A DNA stretch of 64,000 bases from Pseudomonadota bacterium (lineage in GTDB: Bacteria > Pseudomonadota > Gammaproteobacteria > Burkholderiales > Rhodocyclaceae), in contig JAKOTN010000031.1 in assembly GCA_029776255.1 (NCBI GenBank), positions 1-64,000 on the forward strand. The letters are read 5' to 3'. Position numbers and translations under genes: made by a program. Of this stretch, positions 14,594 to 28,000 are shown one piece after another (the stretch's first letter is position 1; each line of letters begins with the position of its first letter). Under the pieces are notes generated by a model that saw nothing but the letters and a program-made list of their open reading frames with translations, was not told where the DNA came from and did not search any database.

Positions 14594-15010
14594 TCAAGGT
14601 TCCGGTGAGGTCATCTTGCCCAGCAAACCACGGATTTCCTGTGCCATCGCCCGCCGGTCCAGAACCTGTGGTTTGGTCGCCACGCGCAATACGAAATCAC
14701 ACGACTTCAAGCGCGCGCGCAACAAACGAAAGTTTTCCCTGGCCAATCGACGTACCAGATTTCGATCGATAGAACGGCGGAGAAAACGCTTCGCGACCAC
14801 CAAACCAAGGCGAGCTCCCGGAGTTTCACTCGCGTTCCGTGGGCGGTAATGTAGCAGGAAATGCCGACTCTTCAGCACCTTCCTGAAACCAAAAACGGAT
14901 GAATATTCATCCGTTTTGATCAGGCGGTAATGCTTTGGGAAAGCGTTGGCGGATACCGGGACGCCGGCCAGTGTGGCACCGTCTTCCGCAACAGGGCGAC
15001 TGCCGCTCAA
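14594..15010 (-). CDS. rnpA: ribonuclease P protein component
   Basis: Up to 138 residues. It binds the RNase P RNA and helps process tRNA 5' ends. The core starts at [20 protein letters not shown], has the RNA-binding signature [17 protein letters not shown] and ends near [12 protein letters not shown]. No ATG lies in front of the core. The most likely start is a TTG at 15008-15010 that overlaps the rpmH stop, coupling the two genes. The extra N-terminal 24 residues are of low complexity and the exact start remains uncertain. Confidence 0.92.
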   Translation of the reverse strand: MSGSRPVAEDGATLAGVPVSANAFPKHYRLIKTDEYSSVFGFRKVLKSRHFLLHYRPRNASETPGARLGLVVAKRFLRRSIDRNLVRRLARENFRLLRARLKSCDFVLRVATKPQVLDRRAMAQEIRGLLGKMTSPEP

Positions 15011-15141
15011 ACCGCCAAACGATGACGACCCTTGGCACGGCGGGCACGGATGACGGCACGACCACCACGGGTTGACATACGAACGAGGAAGCCGTGCGTG
15101 CGCTTGCGTCTAACAACCGACGGTTGATAAGTACGTTTCAT
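15007..15141 (-). CDS. rpmH: 50S ribosomal protein L34
   Basis: 44 residues ([20 protein letters not shown] and a C-terminal [11 protein letters not shown]), the exact size and sequence pattern of bacterial L34. First gene of the minus-strand run into rnpA-yidD-yidC-mnmE and divergent from dnaA, as is normal next to the origin. Confidence 0.98.
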   Translation of the reverse strand: MKRTYQPSVVRRKRTHGFLVRMSTRGGRAVIRARRAKGRHRLAV

Positions 15142-15178
15142 GTTCAAACCTCTGAAGTCAATGCAAATAAAACGTGCG

Positions 15179-15208
15179 ATTAGACAGCTTTTGCACAACA
15201 CCTGTCAA
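15179..15208 (-). promoter_or_regulatory. probable sigma-70 promoter of the rpmH operon
   Basis: On the minus strand TTGACA (complement of 15203-15208) is followed after 18 bases by TCTAAT (complement of 15179-15184), about 40 bases before the rpmH start. The perfect -35 and near-consensus -10 make this the likely promoter. Confidence 0.6.
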
Positions 15209-15522
15209 GGATGTATCCCGAATTGGCTGGCTTACCAAGCCGAAACAACGTTGCATTTCGTCTCGAAAACAATGATCTCAAAGGCTAGTAGCCGAGACGT
15301 ACACCGAAGCTGTGGATAACTTTCGTCCAAGCGGTTAGAATTGGCCACGCAGCGTCGGGTGTTGCCAAAAGGCAATTCCCGGCGACTTTCATCGTTCCTT
15401 AGGCGAGCGATAGTTTAAATAAAGCACTCACGCCTCTTCGACGGTTTTTTTCAGCGGTAACATCTCGAGATGTTTTGCTTTTTTCCCGCCGCGTCGCTCG
15501 GAATCACGCCCCATGAACGACA
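15209..15522. other. rpmH-dnaA intergenic region with one consensus DnaA box
   Basis: No gene is seen. A perfect DnaA box, TGTGGATAA (complement of TTATCCACA), lies at 15311-15319, probably used for autoregulation of dnaA or as part of a bipartite origin. The dnaA promoter must lie here, but I see no clear single candidate. Confidence 0.65.
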
Positions 15523-16923
15523 ATGAGTAGTTTTTGGTCCTCCTGCCTGAGTCAGTTCGAACAGGAACTCCCTCCGCAGCAATTCAATACTTGGATTCGC
15601 CCTCTCCGCCTGGACGGCGAAGAGGATCTTGCTCATGGATTGCGCATCCTCGCGCCCAATGGTTTCATTCTCAAATGGGTCAAAGAGCGTTATCTGGCAC
15701 GCATAGAGGAGCTCGGTAGCGAGTTTTTCGCCAAGCCAATCAATGTCACTTTGACACTCGGCGAACGCGCGGCACCACAACGAAATACTTCAGCGGCAGC
15801 GGTTGCCAAAGCGCCGACAAGCCCCCAGTCGATAGCCAACGGTACTTCTTCATGCAAAAAGAGCCTGCCGGTCGGCGATCGCGATAAAGTCAGCTACGAA
15901 AAAACACGCCTGATTCCGACCTTCACTTTCGCCAACCTGGTAGTCGGCAAAGCCAACGACCTTGCCCGCGCGGCTTCCCGGCAGGTTGCCATCAGTCCGG
16001 GCGAGGCAACTTACAACCCGCTATTCATCTATGGTGGCGCCGGTTTGGGGAAAACCCATCTCATACACGCCATCGGCAACCAGATTCTCGAAGCCTACCC
16101 CGACAAGGTGCTGCGTTACGTGCATGCCGAGGACTATTACTCCGATGTCGTTCGCGCTTACCAGCAAAAGTCCTTTGATACTTTTAAACGCTACTATCGC
16201 TCATTGGACGTGTTGCTGCTTGACGACGTACAGTTTTTCAATGGAAAAAACCGCACTCAAGAAGAATTTTTCTATGTTTTCAATGCATTAAGCGAAACTA
16301 AAAAGCAAATTGTCATCAGTTGCGATACTTATCCGAAAAATATTTCCGGGCTTGAAGATCGTCTGATCACGCGTTTCGACTGGGGACTGACGGTACAGAT
16401 CGAACCACCGGAAACCGAAATGCGGGTGGCGATTCTCAAAAAGAAGGCGGAAGTGGAAGGCGTGATGCTCGATGACGAAGTCGCTTTCTACATCGCCAAG
16501 CATTTGCGTTCCAACGTCCGCGAACTGGAAGGCGCATTGAAGAAGGTCTTGGCGTATTCAGCTTTCCATGGCTTGCAGATATCGCTTGAACTAGCCAAGG
16601 AAGCGTTGAAGGATCTGATCGGCTCGGTGAATCGGCAGATCACCGTGGAGAACATCCAGAAAACGGTTGCCGACTACTTCAAGATCAAGGTGGCGGATCT
16701 GTTCTCGAAAAAAAGAACACGGGTCATCGTTCGACCGCGTCAGATTGCCATGTGGCTCGCCAAAAATCTGACTCCGATGAGCTATCCGGCAATCGGCGAA
16801 TCCTTTGGTGGCCGCGATCACACCACGGTACTGCATGCCGTCAGAACGATAGACGAACTGCGAACCAAGGACAACGAACTGAACCATGATGTTCACGTTT
16901 TGCTACAGGTACTTAAAACTTGA
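15523..16923 (+). CDS. dnaA: chromosomal replication initiator protein DnaA
   Basis: 466 residues. Domain I (about 1-85: [20 protein letters not shown], then WVKERYL) mediates self-interaction and helicase loading; a short variable linker follows. Domain III is AAA+ with Walker [10 protein letters not shown] (near residue 171) and Walker B LLLDDVQF. Domain IV has the DnaA signature [15 protein letters not shown] that reads DnaA boxes. It starts at an ATG facing away from rpmH. It is followed by the likely origin and dnaN, so the region is the chromosome replication start. Confidence 0.98.
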   Translation: MSSFWSSCLSQFEQELPPQQFNTWIRPLRLDGEEDLAHGLRILAPNGFILKWVKERYLARIEELGSEFFAKPINVTLTLGERAAPQRNTSAAAVAKAPTSPQSIANGTSSCKKSLPVGDRDKVSYEKTRLIPTFTFANLVVGKANDLARAASRQVAISPGEATYNPLFIYGGAGLGKTHLIHAIGNQILEAYPDKVLRYVHAEDYYSDVVRAYQQKSFDTFKRYYRSLDVLLLDDVQFFNGKNRTQEEFFYVFNALSETKKQIVISCDTYPKNISGLEDRLITRFDWGLTVQIEPPETEMRVAILKKKAEVEGVMLDDEVAFYIAKHLRSNVRELEGALKKVLAYSAFHGLQISLELAKEALKDLIGSVNRQITVENIQKTVADYFKIKVADLFSKKRTRVIVRPRQIAMWLAKNLTPMSYPAIGESFGGRDHTTVLHAVRTIDELRTKDNELNHDVHVLLQVLKT

Positions 16924-17134
16924 AACGAGTTCTGTGTACAACAACGGAAAAAACATTGCGAATTTTGTGAACAAAAGTGGCCAAATCGGTTTGTGGACAA
17001 GTTTTCAGAAACCATCCACAACGCCATACCGACTTTCCACAGTGGGAATTTTCGAATTAACAATTTGAATTATAAAAACTTTTAGACATATCAACAGAAT
17101 TGGCCAAAGTATAGTTTTTATAGGATTTATATAT
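16924..17134. other. probable chromosomal origin (oriC) between dnaA and dnaN
   Basis: Within 110 bases there are five DnaA-box-like sites: TGTGTACAA (16933-16941), TGTGAACAA (16966-16974), TGTGGACAA (16992-17000), and in the opposite orientation CCATCCACA (17012-17020) and CTTTCCACA (17033-17041). They are followed by an AT-rich tract (about 17046-17134) suited to unwinding. Boxes beside an AT-rich element next to dnaA are the standard oriC layout; the boxes are all one or more bases from consensus. Confidence 0.7.
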
Positions 17135-18253
17135 ATGGTTCTTATCAAAACCAAACGCGACACTCTGCTAGCCCCTTTGCAAGCCGTTTCGGGAATCGTC
17201 GAAAGACGCCATACCTTGCCGATTCTTTCGAATGTGTTGTTGGAAAAGAAAGGCGACTTGTTGACCCTTTTGGCCACCGACATCGAAATCCAGATCACCA
17301 CCTCGACAACCAACGCCAACGGCGAGGGCGGCAATGGCGCGGTAACGGTCGGCGCGCGCAAATTGCAGGAGATCCTGCGTTCGTTGCCAGAAAGCGCCGA
17401 GATCAGTCTGGTTCTCGAAGACAAGCGTCTTCAGATCAAGGCGGGTAAAAGTCGTTTCAACTTGCAGACCCTGCCTGCCGACGATTTCCCGTGCATGACC
17501 CTGTCGGATGGCGAAAGCAAGAAAATCACCGTGCCGCAAAACAAGTTTCGACGATTGTTGGCTCAGACCTTGTATTCAATGGCGATGCAGGATGTTCGTT
17601 ACTACCTCAACGGCCTGTTGCTGATCGTCGACGGAGATGAATTGCGCGCGGTAGCCACCGACGGGCATCGCCTCGCTTACGCCACCATGCCCTTGGAGGA
17701 CGAACCGGCTGGCGCGCCTCGTCAGGAATTGATCGTGCCGCGCAAAACAGTGATCGAACTCAACCGCTTGTTAAGCGATAGCGAGGAGCCCCTGCATATC
17801 GAAATCCTGCCGACGCAGGTGCGTTTTCATTTCGGGAACATCAATCTGGTCTCCAAGCTGATCGACGGGCGCTTCCCGGATTATCAGCGGGTCATCCCCG
17901 AAAGTTTGCGCAACGTGGTGTCGGTCAATCGGGTTACCCTGTTGCAGTCGATGATTCGGGCAGCGATTCTCACTAACGAGAAATTTCGCGGCGTTCGACT
18001 GATCCTGGCCGAAAACAGTTTGAAGATCGTCGCCGCCAACGCCGAACAGGAAGAGGCGCAGGAGGAAATCGAAGTCGCCTACGACGGCGAGCCGTTGGAT
18101 GTCGGTTTCAATGTTTCGTATCTGCTGGATGTGTTGAACAACACCGCCGATGAAACGATCGAATGGGGCTTCAACGACGCCAACTCCAGCGCGCTGCTGA
18201 CCTTGCCGGGCAACGCCAGCTTCAAATACGTGGTAATGCCGATGCGCATCTAG
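17135..18253 (+). CDS. dnaN: DNA polymerase III sliding clamp (beta subunit)
   Basis: 372 residues with three repeated clamp domains: LAPLQAVSGIVERRHTLPIL and LLTLLATDIEIQI in the first, ALQ-type sheets in the middle (DVRYYLNGLLLIVDGDELRA), and the C-terminal YLLDVLNN and YVVMPMRI end that binds partner proteins. Forms the dimeric ring that tethers polymerase III to DNA. Second gene of dnaA-dnaN-gyrB. Confidence 0.98.
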   Translation: MVLIKTKRDTLLAPLQAVSGIVERRHTLPILSNVLLEKKGDLLTLLATDIEIQITTSTTNANGEGGNGAVTVGARKLQEILRSLPESAEISLVLEDKRLQIKAGKSRFNLQTLPADDFPCMTLSDGESKKITVPQNKFRRLLAQTLYSMAMQDVRYYLNGLLLIVDGDELRAVATDGHRLAYATMPLEDEPAGAPRQELIVPRKTVIELNRLLSDSEEPLHIEILPTQVRFHFGNINLVSKLIDGRFPDYQRVIPESLRNVVSVNRVTLLQSMIRAAILTNEKFRGVRLILAENSLKIVAANAEQEEAQEEIEVAYDGEPLDVGFNVSYLLDVLNNTADETIEWGFNDANSSALLTLPGNASFKYVVMPMRI

Positions 18254-18317
18254 GGATTTTGGCATCGCCAACTCAACCTCAAAAAAACATCGCGCGGTAG
18301 CAGTTCAATGAAGATAA

Positions 18318-20804
<2,487 letters not shown>

Positions 20805-20928
20805 CTTGTCGGTTCTTGCGCGTCGTCAAAGTTAGGCCGCGGAGTGACCTTGGCGAGATAAGTCGTCCTGAATCAAGGTCTCATTATCGCGTTTCCGGTG
20901 GTTCGGAACCCCCGCGAACCACAAAATT

Positions 20929-21002
20929 AATCAATCGAAACATCGGTTTGTGTGTTGTTCAGGACGGACTATCCACATCCGACGGGGGAATTTCGATTGA
21001 TT
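20929..21002. repeat. 12-base perfect inverted repeat between gyrB and the mod gene
   Basis: Bases 20929-20940 (AATCAATCGAAA) are the exact reverse complement of 20991-21002, 50 bases apart. The gap 20805-21041 contains no gene; no classic U-tract terminator is seen. The dyad may end converging transcripts or mark the edge of the R-M island. Confidence 0.5.
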
Positions 21003-21041
21003 CAATTCGCTTGAAATTCCCAATCGCGAGTTTTAACAGCT

Positions 21042-23837
21042 TCATCCGTTCACCCGAAACACCTTCATCACCTCATCGCCCAGGTGATTGATGACCTTGA
21101 CGGCGATTCGTCCGGATTTCGGTTTCTTGAATGGGCGCGAGGTGTCGCTGTTGAGCGAGGCCCAGGCTTCGGCGTCGATCTCGGCCTTCAGCGTCGTCTT
21201 CAATGCGCGGTAGGGATCGTTGGCGCCGAGAAAATAGGCATGGCGCACGAAAAAGCTTTCCTCGTTGTAATCCGTGTCGATGAACCAGCAGGCGATGCCG
21301 TCCGCGCCGTCGCTGATGATTTCGCCGGTCTGCGGCTTGAACACGTCGACGCCATTGATCTTCACGCGCAGGCGGTCGCCCGCCTTTTCGTCGTCTCGCA
21401 GGAGCGTGATGTCCGGCTCGCCGAAAATCACGAACAGGTTGCCCTTGCCGGTGTTCTTGAGGTCTTCGGCCATGTGCAGGTCGGCGTTGACGCGCGCCTT
21501 GAGCACCGGCAGCTTGCCGAGCTTGGCGAACTCGGTGGTGTGCGCCTCGAAGTTGAAGGCAAAGGCGATCAGCACGTCGAAACCGGCATCGGCGGCTTCG
21601 CGCGCGGCCTCGACCAGATCGGCGCGCTGCACGGTGCCGAATTCCGGGCCGATGAAGATGGCGGCGCGCTTTTCCACGCCTTCGGCTTCCACATAACGGC
21701 CTTCGGCGCAGACCAGGTCTCCTGGCCACGCGACCAGCGAAGTGAAGTTGATCCGGTCTTCCTTGTGCGCTTGCTGCACTCCCGCCGTTTTCAGGTTTTC
21801 CAGAATCATCCGCGGGAAAGACTGCTTCGCCGCGTAGTCGGCCTCCGGCTGGCGCAGGCTGTCGATCAGTTCGTCGTTTTCATCGACGCCCAAAACGCGG
21901 TGCGGACTCAGGCTCTCGACGGTGAAAGGGCCGGCGACGCGCACCGCCTTCCTGTTCTCGTAGGGCTTGTCGTAGAGATATTCGAAATCCGCCTTGGCGG
22001 CGATGGAGGCGTCGATTTCCTTCTGCCGGTTGACACGCGCCCGCCACCAGTCGCCGTGGAGCGTCTTCGTCGCGTCCGGCCAGGTCGCGTCGGCCTCGCG
22101 AGGGATTTCCCATTCCTGCCAGTTCTTCCTCAGGGCGGAATTCAAAGCTTCGCGCAGCGGTTCGAGCTTCGTCTGCCACTGCTCCCAGATCACGTCGATC
22201 TCGGCGTTGTTGGCGATGGATTTCAGCGTGATGTGCGGCACGCGCTCGTAGACGAAGCCATGGCGGATGTTGCCGTGCGTCGCTTGCGAACTCGGCGCGC
22301 TGCGCGTGAGCTCGGCCTCCTTCAACTGCCCGTCGCGCGAATCGGCGAGCAGGTAGAAGGGATAGCGCGCGCCCATGATGCGCGCGCGGGCCAGCGCCAG
22401 CGCGACGCGCGAGGTGTCGATGGTGATCCAGCGGCGGCCCCATTGTTCGGCGACGGTGGCGGTGGTGCCGGAACCGCAGGTGGGGTCGAGGACGAGGTCG
22501 CCGGGGTCGGTGGACATGAGGAGGCAGCGTTGTATGACTTTCTGCGCTGTTTGGACAACGTAAACTTTGTCTTCAGTGAAGTTGCCCGTCTGTGTATCAG
22601 TCCAAACGTTGGAGATCGGTATTGCGTCGAAGTCGTCAAGGTAGCGGACGTATTGAATGCTATTTTTTGCTTTCCATATACGATCTGCTTTTGCGAGCCG
22701 CTTTAGTCCAGGCTCATCGGTCTTGAAGGTGCCCTTACCAGATGGATATGATCGCCCTTCGTGCTTAAAGAAACGCACATCCCCATCCCCTGCAGGACGC
22801 GAACTGGTAATGTTGTCCGCTCGAAATATGCGCTCGCCTTCTTGAAGTTCCTCGCTTCCATTGGTATTTAGTCGTCGCCAATCACCGTCAGGCTTACGAA
22901 TCAATCGATAGACCTGCTCAGTAGATGCTCCGCTGGATTTCGGCAACAGTGGAGAGCGAAATTTCAGTGTATCGGCATTCTTGGCAAACCATAGAAGGTA
23001 ATTTGAGGCTGCCGCAAGAGTCGCGTTTGCTCGGCCTGTCGTCGTTTGAAATGCAATCTGGCTGACAAAATTCGTTTCTCCAAAAACCTCTTCCATTACC
23101 GCCCTAACCCGATGCACATTCTCATCGCCAATCTGAACAAAGATCGACCCCGAATCGGTCAGCAAATCGCGCGCCACGGTCAGGCGGTCGCGCAGGTAGG
23201 TGAGGTAGGAATGAATCCCATCCCGCCACGTATCCCGAAACGCCTTGACCTGCTCCGGTTCGCGCGTGATGTGACCGGCATTGCCATCCTTTACGTCGCG
23301 GCTGGTGGTTGACCACTGGAAGTTGCTGTTGAATTTGATGCCGTAGGGCGGATCGAAATAGATGCACTGCACCTTGCCGCGCAGCCCTTCGCGTTCGGCA
23401 AGGCTGGCCATGACTTGCAGGCTGTCGCCGAGGATCATGCGGTTGCTCCAGTTCTGGTCGTGCTGGTAGAACTCGGTCTTGTCGGCGCCCTGCGGAATGC
23501 CGTTGAAGTCGGCGAAGAGGTCGGGCGTCGTCTGCCCCGCTTCGTGCTGGCGCTCCTTCGATGCGCGCAGCAGGTCGTCGATCAGCGCCTTGGGATGCAC
23601 TTTTTCCTGAATGTAGAGCGGCGGCGCATGGACGACGAGGTCGGACCAGTCCTGTTCGTCCTTGCCGCGCCAGACCAGTTGCGGGTCAAGGTCGGTATTG
23701 CGCGGGTAGCGTACCTGCTTGGGGGTTTTCTGCGCGTCGTCGAGCACCGACTGGTATTCGGCGGTGGGGATGTTCTTGCGGCGGGCAGAGTCGTGGGTAA
23801 TCTGCTCGACGTTCTTGGGGATGGGTTGTTTGGCCAT
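21042..23837 (-). CDS. type III restriction-modification methyltransferase (Mod)
   Basis: 931 residues. Adenine N6-methyltransferase that gives sequence specificity to the R-M complex. DPPYGIKF (motif IV, residues 162-169) comes before DPTCGSGTT (motif I, 451-459), the order of the beta class to which type III Mod proteins belong. The target-recognition domain should lie between them (about 200-420). An extra C-terminal domain of about 400 residues follows motif I. It is the last gene of the minus-strand res-fic-mod operon, 69 bases after fic. Gene order and the large C-terminal part differ from the classical mod-res EcoP systems. Specificity cannot be predicted. Confidence 0.9.
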   Translation of the reverse strand: MAKQPIPKNVEQITHDSARRKNIPTAEYQSVLDDAQKTPKQVRYPRNTDLDPQLVWRGKDEQDWSDLVVHAPPLYIQEKVHPKALIDDLLRASKERQHEAGQTTPDLFADFNGIPQGADKTEFYQHDQNWSNRMILGDSLQVMASLAEREGLRGKVQCIYFDPPYGIKFNSNFQWSTTSRDVKDGNAGHITREPEQVKAFRDTWRDGIHSYLTYLRDRLTVARDLLTDSGSIFVQIGDENVHRVRAVMEEVFGETNFVSQIAFQTTTGRANATLAAASNYLLWFAKNADTLKFRSPLLPKSSGASTEQVYRLIRKPDGDWRRLNTNGSEELQEGERIFRADNITSSRPAGDGDVRFFKHEGRSYPSGKGTFKTDEPGLKRLAKADRIWKAKNSIQYVRYLDDFDAIPISNVWTDTQTGNFTEDKVYVVQTAQKVIQRCLLMSTDPGDLVLDPTCGSGTTATVAEQWGRRWITIDTSRVALALARARIMGARYPFYLLADSRDGQLKEAELTRSAPSSQATHGNIRHGFVYERVPHITLKSIANNAEIDVIWEQWQTKLEPLREALNSALRKNWQEWEIPREADATWPDATKTLHGDWWRARVNRQKEIDASIAAKADFEYLYDKPYENRKAVRVAGPFTVESLSPHRVLGVDENDELIDSLRQPEADYAAKQSFPRMILENLKTAGVQQAHKEDRINFTSLVAWPGDLVCAEGRYVEAEGVEKRAAIFIGPEFGTVQRADLVEAAREAADAGFDVLIAFAFNFEAHTTEFAKLGKLPVLKARVNADLHMAEDLKNTGKGNLFVIFGEPDITLLRDDEKAGDRLRVKINGVDVFKPQTGEIISDGADGIACWFIDTDYNEESFFVRHAYFLGANDPYRALKTTLKAEIDAEAWASLNSDTSRPFKKPKSGRIAVKVINHLGDEVMKVFRVNG

Positions 23838-23906
23838 GATGTCAGGTTGTCGAGGGTGGGCAGGCTTAATTATTGGTGAGCGTTAGTTAAGGATAAATAA
23901 TTTCCG

Positions 23907-25040
23907 TTAACTAATGAACATGTCAAGGTAAGCGTGGAACGTATACAGCCGACCCCGCATCTGGCCGGTAATCTCGGTCAGGATTTCCAGACGGATCAAA
24001 TCCTTGACGAGCGCTTGGGCAGTTGGACCGGATACGCCGAGCCCGGTTTCCAGGTCGGCGGCGGCGATCACCGGGCGGCGGTAAAGTAGATTCAGCGCGG
24101 CGCGGGCGTTGGGCACGCGCTTCCCCAGGCTGAGGATGCGATGCTCCACGTCCGTGCGCAGGGCGAGGATTTTGCCGAAGGTATCGCGGCCCTTGGCCGC
24201 GGTTTCGGCCACGCCTTGCAGGAAAAAACGCACCCAGTGAACCAGGTCGCCGGACAGGCGCACGCGGGTGAGGGCGTCGTAGTAGCTGCCCCGGTTGCGC
24301 TCGAAGAAATCCGACAGGTAGAGAGAAGGTTTGGCCAGCACGCCATGGCTGACCAGATACAAGGGGACCAGCAGGCGGCCGATGCGACCATTGCCGTCCA
24401 AAAAAGGGTGGATGGTCTCGAACTGGTAGTGGCTGATGGCGATGCGGATGAGGTGGGGGACGGCAATGTTCCGGTTGTGCCAGAAGGCCTCCAGATCGCC
24501 CATTTGTTCCGGCACGCCTTCGTGGTGGGGAGGAATGAAGGCAGCATCGGCCAGGCTGGAGCCGCCAATCCAGTTCTGGCTGGTGCGGAACTCCCCTGGC
24601 TGCTTGTGCTCGCCACGCGCGCCGCGCAGGAGGATGGCGTGGGTCTGTCTGAGCAGCCGGTTGGACAGCGGCAGCTTGCGCAACTCGGCGATGGCGTAAT
24701 TGACTGCGTCGATGTAGTTTCGAACCTCGCGCCAGTCGTCGCGTTTTTCGGGCTTGATCTGTTCTTCCGGCAACACGGCTTCGTCGATGCCGGTATGGGT
24801 GCCCTCGATGCGGCTGGAGGTCTGGGCTTCCTTGACCACGTGCATTTCGATGAACAGGTCGATGTCCGGCACGATCAGTGAATACGCATTGAGTTCGCCC
24901 AGGGCGCGGTTGGCGGCTTCAAGCAGCACATTGATCTGCGGGTCTTCCCAGTGCCAGTCGTGGTTGACCAAGGTTGGCTCGAAGCTCTTGTATTGCAGCC
25001 GTTGCTGCCAGCGGCCTGGTTTGAAGGATTCGAGTTTCAT
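23907..25040 (-). CDS. Fic-domain protein (probable AMPylator) within the R-M operon
   Basis: 377 residues from the ATG at 25038-25040, which overlaps the res stop (ATGA), so the two are translationally coupled. The catalytic Fic motif HPFLDGNGRIGR lies at 211-222 with the essential His intact. An inhibitory-helix motif, S-S-R-I-E-G (75-80, [S/T]xxxE[G/N]), lies N-terminal to it, marking a class II self-inhibited Fic enzyme. A winged-helix-like C-terminus (about 300-377) follows. Fic proteins transfer AMP to target-protein side chains. Its place between res and mod suggests a role linked to the R-M system or its control, but no target can be inferred. Confidence 0.9.
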   Translation of the reverse strand: MKLESFKPGRWQQRLQYKSFEPTLVNHDWHWEDPQINVLLEAANRALGELNAYSLIVPDIDLFIEMHVVKEAQTSSRIEGTHTGIDEAVLPEEQIKPEKRDDWREVRNYIDAVNYAIAELRKLPLSNRLLRQTHAILLRGARGEHKQPGEFRTSQNWIGGSSLADAAFIPPHHEGVPEQMGDLEAFWHNRNIAVPHLIRIAISHYQFETIHPFLDGNGRIGRLLVPLYLVSHGVLAKPSLYLSDFFERNRGSYYDALTRVRLSGDLVHWVRFFLQGVAETAAKGRDTFGKILALRTDVEHRILSLGKRVPNARAALNLLYRRPVIAAADLETGLGVSGPTAQALVKDLIRLEILTEITGQMRGRLYTFHAYLDMFIS

Positions 25041-28000
25041 GTATCGACTCCGATGACCGCGAGCATCTTGTCGAACTCCGCCGCGACCTTCTTGGTGAAA
25101 TCGTCCTGCATCCGGAACACGTCGGTGAACTCGGCGAAGGCCCAGCGGCCATACGTGCCGAGGTGATTGACGCCGGGCACCCAGTAGGTGTCCATGGTCG
25201 ATTTCTTTTCCTTGGCATCCTCGCGCCGGTAGCCCTTGATTTCGACGACCAGGCGCAGCAGGTCGTACGGCCCCTTGCCGTCGTCGACCAGCACGATGAA
25301 GTCGGGCAGGTATTTGCGCGTTTCCGATCCGTAGCGGTAGGGCACCTCGAAGCCGAGGCCGTGGTTCTTGACGTAGGCGCGCACCTTCGGATGCGCCTCG
25401 GCGACACGGCAAAACTCGCCCTCCCAATCGCTGTCGAGCACCACCCAGTTGATATGGCAGTGCCTGGAACTGGTTTCCCAGCGGTCGGGCTTGGAGGTGT
25501 TGAAGCGCACATGCCGTGTCGAACCGCTCGGGTTATAAGGGTCGAGCAGGGCCTTGATCGGCCGTTCGCCGAGAAACTGGCGGGTAATGGCGGCGGTGAT
25601 CTTGTTGCACGCCATGTCGGCCAGTTCCTGGTACATCAGCAGCGCGGGATAGGTGCCGCCCTTGCATTCCAGATGGTTGTCGAGCCATTCCTTGGTGATG
25701 CGCTTCAACTGGCCGAAGAGGTGCAGCTTGGGTTCCTCGCCGGGATCGCGCCACTTGGTATAGAGCAAGCGCTGGGTGAGGTGGAAGAGCAAGGTGGAGG
25801 AGCGCACGTCGCCCAGGTGGGCAACGGTCAGGTTGACGCCCTCACCGATGATGCCTTCGGTGCGGGTTTCGGTCGGCCCGACCAAGTCAGGCGTCAGCGC
25901 CAGCGTCGATTCCTCGTTGAACCTGGCGAGCAGACGTTCTTCCGGCAGTTCGACGCGGTAACCCTCGACACGCGGGAAGGTGATTTCGAGCGCATCGCGG
26001 TCGGGCCGGATCGCCTTGACCTGCACCGTCTCGCGCGGCTTCTGCTGCGGGGCGATGACCGGTTTGGCGGTGAAGTCGAAGGGAATGCCGAAGACGTCGG
26101 CGTATTCGACGTTGAACAGGCCTTCTTCGTTGAGCTCGTAGGACTGGCGACGCAGGGCGCGGCCAATCACCTGCTCGCACAGCAGTTGCGTGCCGAAGGC
26201 GCGAATGCCGAGGATGTGGGTGACGGTGTTGGCGTCCCAGCCTTCGGTGAGCATCGAGACCGACACCACGCAGCGGATCGAGCCGCCGAGTTGCCCCGCC
26301 TTGCCGACCGTGTTCATGACCTCGCGCAGCAGTTCCTGATCGGTGATGTGGTCACCGGCGCGGGCGTCGCCGGTACGTTCGACGATCTCGCGGCGGAAAC
26401 GCTCGATTTCGTCGGCGGCCATGTCGTGGAACTTGTCGTCGAGCGCGTCGCCGGCTTCGAGCTGCTCGCTGTCGATCAGCAGGGTATTGGGGCGCGGCAG
26501 CGACTTACCGCTTTCGTCAAAGTTGCGGAACAGCGGCAGACGGCCGTTTTCGAGCGTGCTGGAGCCGTCGTCGTTCTTGCGTTGAAAGCCGGCGATGAAG
26601 TCATGGACGAGCTTGGAAATGGCAGTGTTCTGGCAGACCACGATGAAACACGGCGGCACCTTGATCCCGGCGTCCTGCCAGAGCTTGAAGATTTTTTCGT
26701 AGTGGCCGTAAAGTGCCTGCAAGGCCGTTTGCAGGCGTGTCGGCAGTTTGAGCGGGTCGAGATCCGGATTCGACCCGCGCCCTTTCTTGGGCATGTCCTT
26801 GCCGATGTTTTTCCACAGATCGCGAAAAACCGGCATCTCCTCGCCGGGAATGTTTTCGGCAACCGGCACGCGCGGCAGTTTGACGATGCCGCATTCGATG
26901 GCGTCCATCAGCGAGAAATCGCTCATCGTCCAGGGGAACAGCGTGCCTTCGGCGTAACCCGAGCCGCGCAGGAAGAACGGCGTGGCCGAAAGGTCGATGA
27001 CGCGCGACAAGCCGAGCTTGCGTTTGACGGCTTCAAGGCCGGAGATCCACAAGCGGGCGGCTTCGTTGTTCTTCTCGGCCTCCCTTTTGTCGTCGCCTTT
27101 CAGTTCCTCGTCGTCGATCTCCAACGGCTTTTCGCGGTAGCAGTGATGGGCTTCGTCGTTGATGGCCAGAATGTTCTTCATGCCCATCAGGTCGGGCATG
27201 ACGCGCTGAATCATCTGGCCTTCGGTTTCGGCGGTGACGATTTCGTCGCCGGTACGGCCCTTGAGCAGTTGCCGCCCGCCTTTGGAGATGTCGATGCGCT
27301 CGCGCGGCTTGAAGGCGTGGTAATTGGTGATGACGATCCTGGCGCGGCCCATGTCGTCGAGCAGGTCGCTCGGCACCAGTTCGCGGTCCTTGTAGTAGCT
27401 GTCGGGATCGTTGGGTTGGAGGACGCGCAAGCGGTCCTTGATGGTGAGGCCCGGCGCGCAGATCAGGAAGCCGCGCGTGAATTGCTTGCTGGTGGGGCGA
27501 CGCACCGCATTGATCGTCTGCCAGGCAATAATCATCGCCATCACGGTGGTCTTGCCCGCCCCGGTCGCCAGCTTGAGCGCCAGCCGCATCAACTCGGGAT
27601 TGGCGTCCTTGTTGGCCGACGCCAAGTGATCGAGGAGTCGTTTTCCGTGTTTGGCGCCGGGAGCGACCTCGGTCAGCCAGATCGCCGTTTCGACCGCCTC
27701 GACCTGACAGAAGAAGGGCCGAACGCTACTGAATCCGTGATGACGCCAATGCTGGAGCAATCGCGCCGTTTCGGGGGTGACTTGCCATTGGCTCGAATTC
27801 GGGAGCGCACGCCATGCATCGACGTGTTTCCGTACCTCGTTGATGATCGAGGTCGGGTCGTACTGCTGCGCCTTGTTGGATAGACCCTCGCCCTCGTCGA
27901 AGATGAAGCCTTCCTGCCTGGGCGTCATCTTTTGCTTCTTCGGCTTCGGTATCGGGGTAATGAACTCGGCGCGACGGCGTGTCGCCAGAATTTTCTGCGT

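Noticed and set aside
25163-27883. A 906-codon open frame on the plus strand opposite the res gene
   Set aside because: It lies wholly antisense to res, which has a full set of helicase and nuclease motifs. The antisense frame has no recognisable domain and reflects GC-rich codon bias.
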